41,233 nt of DNA from H111-94 sp034436045 (GTDB taxonomy: Bacteria; Chloroflexota; Ktedonobacteria; Ktedonobacterales; Ktedonobacteraceae), in the NCBI GenBank assembly GCA_034436045.1, contig DAOTVZ010000158.1:1-41233 (forward strand), written 5' to 3'. Shown here in pieces: positions 1 through 7,743 of this stretch. The position numbers and the translations under genes were made by a program. Positions within the stretch are counted from its first letter, which is position 1. Every line of letters starts with the position of its first letter. The notes under the pieces are model-generated. The model worked only from the letters and a program-made list of their open reading frames with translations. It made no database searches and was not told the DNA's origin.

Positions 1-1
1 T

Positions 2-1558
2 CACGGCCACGACGCCTTCGCTACCTACTGGACACAGGAAATTGAGCGCGACTTGCAAGGCTCCGGTGTACAGGCGCAACGCGATTTATTCCCCATCAAA
101 GGTTGGATCGGGCGTCCCGCCGTCGTACCGGCCTATAACGTCGAGGTCACGGTGCCAGGGGCGCTGCATCCAGAACAGGAAGTAATTATCGGTTGCCACT
201 ATGATGGCGAGGCCATCTCAACCCAATCGGCTAACGACGATGCCAGTGGCTGCGCCATCGAACTGGGTGTGGCCAAAGCCCTGGGCAATTACTGGCGCAG
301 CAATCACCTGGCTCCAGCACGTACTCTGCGCTTTGTAATCTTCGATGCCGAGGAACAGGGACTCTTCGGCTCCTATCATTATGTCAATAGCACCGTCAAT
401 GGCGATCTATCGAACATCGTTGCCATGTTCAATGAGGAGCAGAGCGGCATTGCCTATCCTCTGCGCTATCTGGGCCAGCTCTCGAACCCGCTTATGCCCT
501 TCTATGCCGATCTCACACCTCTACAGAATAATCAGCTTTATCCAGCCATCAGCAGTTTGTCCTCCGTTCAGAGGGCACAGATTCAACAGTTCCATGCGCT
601 AATGCAGCAGGCGGCAGTGGCGGTTTTCCAGCAGTTTCGCGCCGCTGGCTATCAGGGTCTGACTTATCACGGCAATAATGGGCAGAATGTGGCTGAGCCG
701 ATCTTCACCCCGGATCAACTCAACAACATCCACATCGAGGACGACACGCTGGGCAGCAGCGACCAGATGCCCTTCACGATGGCGGGCATTCCCTGTGCCA
801 CCTTCGTCGGCAACTCAAACTATTACGATGCAAATCAGCAACCGGCCTATCCCTATGATCAGGCCCAGGACACCATTCAACTGATGAATACCTACGCCGA
901 TGGTAGCGCGCTGCGTTCCAACGCTCTCATGCTGGCCCTGGCATTACCGGGACAGCTCACGCTCTGGATGCTGCACCAGCCCGCCATTCTGGGCGACACG
1001 CCACAGCCAGGGCATCCGATAGCAGCCATCAGCGACATTGGCGTTGTGCAACCCGCTCAGACCCTCAATCTGAACGCTGCTGCCACCTGGGTGCCCGCCA
1101 ACAATCATTCACCCATCGTGTATCGCTGGAATTTTGGCGATGGCACGCAGGCCAGCGGCATAACGGTGAGTCATAGCTATCGTCAACCTGGAAACTATCT
1201 CCTCACGCTCAACGTGAGTTCAACATCAGGGCAAAGCACCATCCAGAAGATGATCACGGTCACGGATAAGCCAGCAACCTACACCAACCCGTATGTCGCT
1301 TATCCGTCGAACGGGGTACCGCCCAGCAATCCGAATATCACCTATCCAACGCCCAATAACGCGCTGACGGATAGCATCCTTAGCTCAATGGCGGCGAATA
1401 GCAGTGGTATCACGATGCCGGGTACGCAGACAGGCAACAGCGCATCATCGACCACGCTCGTGCTGCCGATTACCATAGTGGGAGGACTCATCCTGCTCAT
1501 CGCCATCGTGTTCGTTCTGCTCCTGAGGCACCAACGGCTGAGTGAAAGGAAGAGTTAA
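2..1558 (+). CDS. M28-family peptidase-like protein with PKD domain and C-terminal membrane anchor (5' end outside window)
   Basis: The reading frame is open to the left edge, so the N-terminus, and probably a signal peptide, lies outside the window; 518 codons are visible. The M28 zinc aminopeptidase core is recognisable: HxD in 'CHYDGE' (His codon 197-199), 'NDDASG' and the 'AEEQGLFGS' Glu pair (codons 350-355). The later ligand positions are unusual. Where the family has 'NLDM' this protein has 'FNEE' (428-439), and the usual 'SDHxPF' reads 'SDQMPF', with Gln (764-766) replacing the zinc-binding His. A PKD domain follows (YRWNFGDGT ... PGNYLLTL), then a Ser/Thr/Asn-rich linker, one hydrophobic helix near the C-terminus and a short basic tail. 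I infer a cell-surface protein with its catalytic domain outside. The fold is well supported; zinc peptidase activity is uncertain because of the substituted ligands. Confidence 0.85.
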   Translation, partial: HGHDAFATYWTQEIERDLQGSGVQAQRDLFPIKGWIGRPAVVPAYNVEVTVPGALHPEQEVIIGCHYDGEAISTQSANDDASGCAIELGVAKALGNYWRSNHLAPARTLRFVIFDAEEQGLFGSYHYVNSTVNGDLSNIVAMFNEEQSGIAYPLRYLGQLSNPLMPFYADLTPLQNNQLYPAISSLSSVQRAQIQQFHALMQQAAVAVFQQFRAAGYQGLTYHGNNGQNVAEPIFTPDQLNNIHIEDDTLGSSDQMPFTMAGIPCATFVGNSNYYDANQQPAYPYDQAQDTIQLMNTYADGSALRSNALMLALALPGQLTLWMLHQPAILGDTPQPGHPIAAISDIGVVQPAQTLNLNAAATWVPANNHSPIVYRWNFGDGTQASGITVSHSYRQPGNYLLTLNVSSTSGQSTIQKMITVTDKPATYTNPYVAYPSNGVPPSNPNITYPTPNNALTDSILSSMAANSSGITMPGTQTGNSASSTTLVLPITIVGGLILLIAIVFVLLLRHQRLSERKS

Positions 1559-1627
1559 ACGGCGGGAGCGACTATTCCACTAGCAAGGGGATAGTACAAT
1601 AATAGCGGTGTTGCGTTTCAAGACCAG

Positions 1628-1656
1628 TTGCTTTAGAGTCAAAAAATCGGCATAAT
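1628..1656 (+). promoter_or_regulatory. Candidate sigma70-type promoter for the CBS pyrophosphatase
   Basis: TTGCTT (1628-1633) and CATAAT (1651-1656) are separated by 17 bases in the spacer before the pyrophosphatase gene. The predicted transcript would start near 1663 and carry a leader of about 115 bases. Called by eye only. Confidence 0.4.
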
Positions 1657-1778
1657 ATAGATATGTTATCTTATCTGGTTTTTACGCTCTTTACGAGACG
1701 CTGGCACGCTTGCTTGCCACGACCAGACACGCGCGAGCAAAGGCTTTCGCCAGAAAGTATTTGTGGGAGATGGTATAT

Positions 1779-3422
1779 ATGGCACGCCCAATTTATGTCC
1801 TCGGACATAAACATTCAGACATGGACTCGGTAGCGTCGGCCCATGCCTATGCGCGCCTCTTGCAAATGCAGGGGGAGGAAGAGGTGATTGCCGCGCGTAA
1901 CGGGCCGCTCAAGCCGGAGGTACGCTTCGTCCTGGAACGCTACCAGGTCGAGCCGCCGGAAGCGATAGATGATGTCTATTTGCAGGTGCGTGATGTCATG
2001 CGTCGTGGTGTCATCTGTGCGCATCTCGACCAGTCGTTGCTGGAAGCCGGTCAACTCCTTCAGGAGCATAATCGCCGCTCGATGCCGGTCGTCGATGACG
2101 AGAACAAAGTACATGGCATCATTGCGGACGAAGACTTCGCCAAACTCTTTTTCAATGACCTTGATCCGCGCTCGGTGAACCGCATTCCGCTCAATCGCGC
2201 TAACCTGGTGAGTGTTCTCAAGGGCCGCGTGCTGGTCGAGGGGCGTCGCCCATTGGGCAATCGCGTGCTGGTGGGCGCGATGCAGGCCGAGACAATGGCC
2301 GACTATATTGAGCCTGGCTGCCTGGTCGTGCTGGGCGACCGCGAGGACGCGCAACTGAAAGCCATCGAACGCGGAGCCGCCGTCCTGGTCATCACGGGTG
2401 ATTTGCTCGTCTCCGAGCGCACCTTGAATGCCGCCCGCAAGCAGGGCGTCATGGTCATCAGCACAGCCCATCACACCTTTACTACTGTGCGTCTCATTAA
2501 CTTGAGTAGCAGTGTGCAAAGTATCATGAATCGCTCGTTTGATTCCTGCCACCCGGAGGATCAGGTCAGCGAGATTCAAGCGCGGCTAGCGCAACGACGC
2601 TCATTGCCAGTAGTAGATAACGAGGGGCGGTTGGTGGGCTATATCTCGCGTACCGATCTGCTCAACGCGCGTCCCAAGCGCGTGGTGCTGGTGGATCACA
2701 ACGAGCGTTCACAAGCGGTAGATGGCATCGAAGAGGCCGAACTACTGGGCGTGATCGACCATCATCGCATTGCCGATATTCACACCAACAAGCCCATTAT
2801 GTTTCGGGCCGAACCGGTCGGTTGCACAGGCACGATCATTGCCACTCTGTACCACGAGGCCGGCATTGCCATTCCCCGTGACGTGGCGGGCCTCATGCTG
2901 GCCGGCTTGCTCTACGACACCCTGATTTTACGCTCACCCACCTGCACTGCCCGTGACGAAAAGGTCGCGGCAGAGCTGGCGCAGATCACGGGTGAAAATA
3001 TCGAAGAATACGGACAGGAGTTGTTCGCCGCCGCCGCTGCCGACCTGGCGGATAAACCGCCCGCAGAACTGCTGACAGCCGACTTTAAAGAGTTTGTCGT
3101 CAAAGACATGCGCTTCGCCATCGGCACTGTCGAGACGGCCAGCCCCGCTACCGTTGAAAAACGCAAAGCAGAACTGCTGGATACCATGCGTCAGATGGCA
3201 CAGGAACACGGCTACGTGTCGTTCCTGTTCATGATCGTCGATATCATTAATATGAATTGTCATCTCCTGATCTATGGTGGTGAGCAAGCAGTAGCGGAGG
3301 CACTCCACGCACCACTTGAAGCCGACGGGCATTCAGTGATAGTAGAAGGGTTGGTTTCACGCAAAAAGCAACTGGTGCCAGTATTACCAAATATTCAGGC
3401 CGCCATTGCTGAAAAAGGGTAG
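1779..3422 (+). CDS. ppaC: Manganese-dependent inorganic pyrophosphatase, family II, with CBS-DRTGG-CBS regulatory insert
   Basis: This cytoplasmic enzyme hydrolyses pyrophosphate to two phosphates. From ATG 1779 it has 547 residues. The DHH domain begins with 'GHKHSDMDS' (residues 9-17) and resumes with 'DHNERSQA' (from 306) and the 'DHH' triad (327-329). The C-terminal DHHA2 domain ends with the substrate-binding 'SRKKQ' (527-531). Between the two DHH parts lie a CBS domain (roughly 70-120), a DRTGG-like domain and a second CBS domain (roughly 250-310), the architecture of clostridial CBS-pyrophosphatases that respond to adenine nucleotides. The frame extends upstream to a TTG at 1710 and an ATG at 1770. 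I chose 1779 because 'GGGAGA' lies 9 bases before it and the family N-terminus starts there. The next gene is the membrane pyrophosphatase, so both genes act on the same substrate. Confidence 0.93.
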   Translation: MARPIYVLGHKHSDMDSVASAHAYARLLQMQGEEEVIAARNGPLKPEVRFVLERYQVEPPEAIDDVYLQVRDVMRRGVICAHLDQSLLEAGQLLQEHNRRSMPVVDDENKVHGIIADEDFAKLFFNDLDPRSVNRIPLNRANLVSVLKGRVLVEGRRPLGNRVLVGAMQAETMADYIEPGCLVVLGDREDAQLKAIERGAAVLVITGDLLVSERTLNAARKQGVMVISTAHHTFTTVRLINLSSSVQSIMNRSFDSCHPEDQVSEIQARLAQRRSLPVVDNEGRLVGYISRTDLLNARPKRVVLVDHNERSQAVDGIEEAELLGVIDHHRIADIHTNKPIMFRAEPVGCTGTIIATLYHEAGIAIPRDVAGLMLAGLLYDTLILRSPTCTARDEKVAAELAQITGENIEEYGQELFAAAAADLADKPPAELLTADFKEFVVKDMRFAIGTVETASPATVEKRKAELLDTMRQMAQEHGYVSFLFMIVDIINMNCHLLIYGGEQAVAEALHAPLEADGHSVIVEGLVSRKKQLVPVLPNIQAAIAEKG

Positions 3423-3502
3423 AGAATGTAACACCTATATAATGTACCTGTTCAGGTTACGATGCAGATGTACGAGCAGTGCGCGGAATCCGTTACATCT
3501 AC

Positions 3503-3531
3503 TTGTCATGGTACCGGCACTGTGTTAGACT
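3503..3531 (+). promoter_or_regulatory. Candidate extended -10 promoter for hppA
   Basis: TTGTCA (3503-3508), a 17-base spacer and TAGACT (3526-3531), preceded by the TG of an extended -10 element (3523-3524). The predicted start near 3538 gives a leader of about 160 bases that contains the inverted repeat at 3558-3616. By-eye call. Confidence 0.35.
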
Positions 3532-3557
3532 ATGCTACGACTCAGACAACTCTTTGT

Positions 3558-3616
3558 AGAGGCGACCGCATTCTGTTCCCTGATACTCATGTTTCACACG
3601 GGCATCGGTCGCCTCT
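3558..3616. repeat. Perfect 11-bp inverted repeat in the hppA leader
   Basis: AGAGGCGACCG (3558-3568) is exactly complementary to CGGTCGCCTCT (3606-3616) across a 37-base loop. No T-run follows, so this is not a standard intrinsic terminator. The inner 9 bases of each arm (AGGCGACCG / CGGTCGCCT) recur as an inverted repeat at 30744-30827. Confidence 0.7.
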
Positions 3617-3698
3617 CTGGTGAGAAGATCACAGTGTTTGTGATGGTCAACGTTGACGTGCATTTATCTTTTCTAGCCAAAGGAGGGCGCTTTCTATC

Positions 3699-5957
3699 GT
3701 GAATAACTATATATGGATTCCCATCGTCGTCGGAATCCTCGCCGTCGGCTTCGCTGCTTACCTGGCAAGGTATGTCCTGAGCAAGGATACCGGCACTCCT
3801 GAAATGCAGAAAATATCGAACGCTATTTATTCAGGAGCGATAGCTTTTCTCAATCGACAATATCGAACCATTGCCATGCTGGCAATCGTTGCGGCTATTG
3901 TAGTAGCCATTGTATTGGGCATACTTAGTCAAGGCAGTGAAGCTGTCAAGATCAGCCTGGCCTGGCACACGGCGCTGGCATTTCTGATCGGGGCTTTCTG
4001 CTCCGGCGTCTCCGGCTACATCGGTATGCTGGTCGCGGTACGTTCTAATATTCGTACTGCCAGTGCAGCACGCCGTAGCCTGGGCGAGGCGCTGATGATC
4101 TCGCTGCGGGGGGGCGCAGTCTCAGGTTTCCTGGTCGTCGCGCTGTCACTGCTGGGTGTTTCTGTCGTTTTCGCAGCTTATGGCGGCCTGAGCGGTGCCG
4201 CACTGACGGCTGCCGCACCATCACTGATCGTTGGTTTTGGTTTCGGTGCCAGTTTCGTTGCGCTCTTCGCCCAGCTCGGCGGAGGCATCTACACTAAAGC
4301 GGCTGATGTGGGAGCCGACCTCGTAGGCAAAGTCGAGGCAGGCATCCCAGAAGACGATCCACGCAACCCCGCCGTCATCGCCGACCTCGTGGGCGATAAC
4401 GTTGGCGACTGCGCCGGACGTGGGGCCGACCTCTTCGAGTCCACCACCGCTGAGAACATCGGCACCATGATCCTCGGTGTAGCACTCTACCAGGTCACAG
4501 GCAATATCGGCTGGATTCTCTTTCCACTGGTTCTCGGCTCCTTCGGCCTGATCGCATCCGCCATCGGCCTGCTGTGGATCCGCCCTGGCGTGGTCGTTGA
4601 GCCGGATAAAGCGGCTGGACGCGATCCCGGCGAGATCGCTATGCACCAGCTCAACATCGGCTACTATATCACCTGCGTGATCTCCGCCATTGGCGTCTTC
4701 GTTGGTAGCTACCTGCTGGTCAATCAGAGTACCTTTAGCAATGGGCAGATCATCAACACCAATGGCTTACCGGCCTGGGTCTGGTTTGGCCTGGCGGGCT
4801 GCGTCGGCATTCTGCTCAGCATCGCCTTCCTGTACCTCACGCAATACTACACCAGCGGTACCTGGCGTCCCGTGAAGGAAATTGCCGCCGCGACCCTGAC
4901 CGGCCCCGCAACGGCGATCATTACCGGTATCTCGGTTGCCTTTGAGTGTTCTGCTCTCCCAGTACTGGCGATCAGTTGCGCGCTCGGCCTTTCCTACTTC
5001 CTGGGCAGCCGCGTTGATCTGGGCACACACGGCGTTATCAACATCGGTGGCATCTATGGTACCGCCGTTGCTACCGTCGGCATGTTAATGTGCTGCGCCT
5101 ATGTGCTGGCTATGGATACCTTCGGGCCAATCACCGACAACGCCGGAGGCATCACGGAGATGAGCGGACAGGCCGAATCTGTACGCGATATCACCGACGC
5201 TCTGGATGGCGTGGGCAACACGACTAAAGCGCTGACAAAAGGCTATGGCATTGGCTCCGCCGCGCTGGCCGCCTTCCTGCTCTTCAGCGCCTACCTGGAT
5301 GTGCTCTATCAGTATAAGCACAACATTGGTGTCTACAGTGTTGACCTGGCTAATATTGTTGTCTTTATCGGCGCGCTGATCGGCATCACACTGATCTTCT
5401 TCTTCACCTCGCTGGCGATTCGAGCCGTAGGTACTGCTGCAAAAGCTATGATCGCCGAGGTGCGTCGCCAGTTCCGCGAGAATCCAAAAATCATGGCCGA
5501 GCGCCCGGAGGATCGCATCGATCCCGACTATGCCCGCTGCGTTGACATCAGTACCCGTGGCGCGTTGCGCGCAATGGTTCTTCCCGGTATAGTAGCTGTC
5601 CTAACGCCGATTGCCGTAGGCGTCATCCTCGGCACTCAGGCCGCTGCCGCCATGCTTATGGTCGGCACAATGGGCGGCATCGTGCTGGCGCTCTTCCTCA
5701 ACAACGGTGGCGGCGCATGGGACAATGCCAAAAAGTATATCGAAGCCGGCTACCTGCGCATCAACAGCCTGGGCGAGATAGATCCGAACGGCATGGTGCA
5801 TGGCAAAGGCAGCGAAGAACACAAGGCCAGCGTTGTCGGCGACACTGTTGGCGACCCCTTCAAGGATACCGCCGGCCCTTCGCTGCACATCCTGATCAAG
5901 TTACTCAGCACCCTTACCCTGGTGCTGGCTCCGCTCTACATCTTCCTGCATCCGTAG
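3699..5957 (+). CDS. hppA: Membrane-bound proton-translocating pyrophosphatase (K+-independent type)
   Basis: This integral membrane enzyme couples pyrophosphate hydrolysis to cation transport, normally outward proton pumping in the K+-independent class. It has 752 residues and about 16 hydrophobic helices. Catalytic signatures are present: 'GGGIYTKAADVGADLVGK', the 'DNVGDCAG' loop, and the C-terminal 'VGDTVGDPFKDTAGPS' metal-binding block. The motif that sets potassium dependence reads 'GNTTKALTKG', with Lys510 and Thr513. K+-dependent enzymes have Ala and Gly at these positions, so a K+-independent H+-pump is predicted. Start is GTG 3699 with AGGAGG at 3681-3686. A soluble CBS-pyrophosphatase lies immediately upstream, but its stop is 276 bases away and a separate promoter is likely. 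Confidence 0.97.
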   Translation: MNNYIWIPIVVGILAVGFAAYLARYVLSKDTGTPEMQKISNAIYSGAIAFLNRQYRTIAMLAIVAAIVVAIVLGILSQGSEAVKISLAWHTALAFLIGAFCSGVSGYIGMLVAVRSNIRTASAARRSLGEALMISLRGGAVSGFLVVALSLLGVSVVFAAYGGLSGAALTAAAPSLIVGFGFGASFVALFAQLGGGIYTKAADVGADLVGKVEAGIPEDDPRNPAVIADLVGDNVGDCAGRGADLFESTTAENIGTMILGVALYQVTGNIGWILFPLVLGSFGLIASAIGLLWIRPGVVVEPDKAAGRDPGEIAMHQLNIGYYITCVISAIGVFVGSYLLVNQSTFSNGQIINTNGLPAWVWFGLAGCVGILLSIAFLYLTQYYTSGTWRPVKEIAAATLTGPATAIITGISVAFECSALPVLAISCALGLSYFLGSRVDLGTHGVINIGGIYGTAVATVGMLMCCAYVLAMDTFGPITDNAGGITEMSGQAESVRDITDALDGVGNTTKALTKGYGIGSAALAAFLLFSAYLDVLYQYKHNIGVYSVDLANIVVFIGALIGITLIFFFTSLAIRAVGTAAKAMIAEVRRQFRENPKIMAERPEDRIDPDYARCVDISTRGALRAMVLPGIVAVLTPIAVGVILGTQAAAAMLMVGTMGGIVLALFLNNGGGAWDNAKKYIEAGYLRINSLGEIDPNGMVHGKGSEEHKASVVGDTVGDPFKDTAGPSLHILIKLLSTLTLVLAPLYIFLHP

Positions 5958-5973
5958 CTGATGCATTAGCCGC

Positions 5974-6041
5974 CAGCAGCGAGAGAGGAAAACAGGGCGA
6001 CCGCAACGATACGCCTTGCTCCCTCTCTCGCTCATCTGCTG
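5974..6041 (+). terminator. Large hairpin downstream of hppA (possible terminator or 3' stabiliser)
   Basis: AGCGAGAGAGG (5978-5988) is perfectly complementary to CCTCTCTCGCT (6022-6032). The stem can be prolonged by pairing CAGCAG (5974-5979) with CTGCTG (6036-6041) across a bulge, and GGCG/CGCC can pair inside the loop. The stem begins 16 bases after the hppA stop. There is no clean U-tract, so Rho-independent function is uncertain. Confidence 0.4.
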
Positions 6042-6174
6042 TGGCCTTGCTCCCTCACGCTTCCCTATTGCCTTTTTCCTCTTGCTCATGTAATATTCTG
6101 TCACATGTCTCGATATATACAGATTTTTCTAACCCTGGATTGTTGAGATTATCTTATTTCTTCAGGAGGCCCCT

Positions 6175-7266
6175 ATGCACAACAGTATCACTGACAATAA
6201 ACGAGCATCAGTGCTACTTTCGATCATCATGCTCACGCTTTGCCTGTTGATGACCGCGTGCGATGTCACTATTACAACCACCGGCAGTAATAGCGGTAGC
6301 GCTAGCAGTAGCGGTAATGACAGTACAAACACAAGCTTCACCGGCTCAGGTGCGCAAAACGTTCAGCTATATGTTGAGCCTGACGATGGCGTCACAGTCG
6401 TCACCCAGGCCATCGACAACGCCCAGAAATCGATCTGGCTAGAAATGTACCTGTTCACCAACACAACGGTGCTACATGCACTGGAACGAGCGGCGCAGCG
6501 TGGTCTGGATGTGCGCGTCATGCTGGAACCGCACCCCGTTGGCGGTAGCTCCCCAACACGTGTGCTGGATGAACTTCAGGCCGCCGGAGCCAAAACAGAA
6601 ACTACCAGCCCCGCTTTTACCTTGACACACGAAAAGGGCATGGTTATCGACGGCAAAACCGCCTTTATCATGACTTCCAACTTCTCTGTTTCAGCATTGG
6701 GTGGCTCCAGCCACAGTTCTTACCGCAACCGTGAATATGGCATTATCGACAGCAATCCGCAGGATGTACAGGCCGTTGCCGATATTTTTACCGCCGACTG
6801 GAATCGCAGCAACGTGCAGCTCACCGACCCCAACCTCGTGGTCAGCCCCATTAACTCACGCGCCGATTTCTTAAAACTGATCAACAGTGCGCATCACACA
6901 CTGGACATCGAGGCGGAAGAGATGCAGGATAGCCAGATTGAGCAGGCTATCGTCAGCGCGGGCAAACGCGGCGTGCAAGTGGAGGTCATTCTTCCCTCGG
7001 CCAGTTCGGCCTCGACCGATAGTAACCGGAACGGCATCGACGCTATTCAAGGACAGAACGTGAAGGTAGAGGAGGATGCTAAGCTATATATGCATGCCAA
7101 AATCATCATCGTTGACGGCCAGAAGGCCTTTGTCGGCTCCGAGAACATCTCCACCAACTCGCTCGACCATAACCGTGAGCTGGGCATTATCGTCTCCGAC
7201 CAGAACGTCCTGAACCGCCTTGAGCAGACCTTCCAGACCGATTGGGGGACATCGCAGGCGGTGTAA
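6175..7266 (+). CDS. Phospholipase D-like lipoprotein with two HKD motifs
   Basis: The 363-residue precursor begins with a lipoprotein signal sequence ending in the lipobox 'LMTAC' (Cys29), so the mature protein should be anchored outside the cytoplasmic membrane. A Ser/Asn/Gly-rich linker follows to about residue 60, then two PLD-type halves. Each half carries a complete catalytic motif: His152-Lys154-Asp159 in 'HEKGMVID' and His307-Lys309-Asp314 in 'HAKIIIVD'. The family includes phospholipases, cardiolipin synthases and nucleases that form a phospho-histidine intermediate; the substrate cannot be told from sequence. ATG 6175 has a strong AGGAGG at 6164-6169. It appears to be a separate unit after hppA. 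Confidence 0.88.
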   Translation: MHNSITDNKRASVLLSIIMLTLCLLMTACDVTITTTGSNSGSASSSGNDSTNTSFTGSGAQNVQLYVEPDDGVTVVTQAIDNAQKSIWLEMYLFTNTTVLHALERAAQRGLDVRVMLEPHPVGGSSPTRVLDELQAAGAKTETTSPAFTLTHEKGMVIDGKTAFIMTSNFSVSALGGSSHSSYRNREYGIIDSNPQDVQAVADIFTADWNRSNVQLTDPNLVVSPINSRADFLKLINSAHHTLDIEAEEMQDSQIEQAIVSAGKRGVQVEVILPSASSASTDSNRNGIDAIQGQNVKVEEDAKLYMHAKIIIVDGQKAFVGSENISTNSLDHNRELGIIVSDQNVLNRLEQTFQTDWGTSQAV

Positions 7267-7352
7267 ACAAGCGAGCAGAGTAACTATGCCTATCAGCCTT
7301 GCGCAATGTGGTACCATGACCATAACACACATACAGATGGAGGATGTTTTTC

Positions 7353-7640
7353 ATGGTAACAGAGATTGCCATATTTCATGCTGTAACCGGCAAAGAGGAC
7401 GAGCTTGGTCAGGCCATTCTGCGCGGATTGAATGTGATTCGTCAGCACCCTGGCTGCGTCTCCGCCAACGTCTCGCGCTGCATCGAAAAGCCCGAACGCT
7501 ACATGCTCACAGTAGTCTGGACTTCACTGGAGGCCCATACCGTTGATTTTCGCGGCGGCCCGCTCTTCCCACAGTGGCGCAGCCACATCAACGGCCTCTT
7601 CGATGGTCAGGCCGAAGTTTTCCACTATGAGCCGTTCTGA
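7353..7640 (+). CDS. Small ABM-domain (antibiotic biosynthesis monooxygenase-like) protein
   Basis: A 95-residue protein whose whole length is one dimeric alpha/beta-barrel (ABM) domain. It opens with the beta strand 'TEIAIFHAV', has the helix containing 'EDELGQAI', and continues with 'HPGCVSANVSRCIEKPERYML' as the second strand pair. Members include cofactor-free quinol oxygenases, haem-degrading enzymes and many of unknown role, so no substrate is assigned. An ATG at 7344 is in frame, but GGAGG at 7339-7343 abuts it. I chose ATG 7353, where the spacing is 9 bases. The gene lies between the PLD lipoprotein and ligA with no clear functional link to either. Confidence 0.8.
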   Translation: MVTEIAIFHAVTGKEDELGQAILRGLNVIRQHPGCVSANVSRCIEKPERYMLTVVWTSLEAHTVDFRGGPLFPQWRSHINGLFDGQAEVFHYEPF

Positions 7641-7684
7641 AAAGAATAGTTGTAAAGAAGACTGCATCAACCTGACCCCACACG

Positions 7685-7713
7685 TGCCTGATACCTCTGG
7701 TGGGTGTCAGGCA
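7685..7713 (+). promoter_or_regulatory. Stem-loop in the ligA leader
   Basis: TGCCTGATACC (7685-7695) pairs with GGTGTCAGGCA (7703-7713), giving 11 pairs including one G-T wobble around a 7-base loop. It ends 30 bases before the ligA start. No T-run follows on the plus strand, so a role as an attenuator or a terminator of the upstream gene is only a possibility. Confidence 0.45.
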
Positions 7714-7743
7714 ATATAAAATTATGACCTGGGAGTACATCGC

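Noticed and set aside
1710..1778. N-terminal extension of the pyrophosphatase from TTG 1710
   Set aside because: The family N-terminus begins at 'ARPIYVLGHK', and a ribosome-binding site fits ATG 1779.
1815..2579. 254-codon minus-strand frame opposite the CBS pyrophosphatase
   Set aside because: It is antisense to a well-conserved enzyme, shows no recognisable domain, and has the His/Asp/Gln-rich composition expected of the complementary strand.
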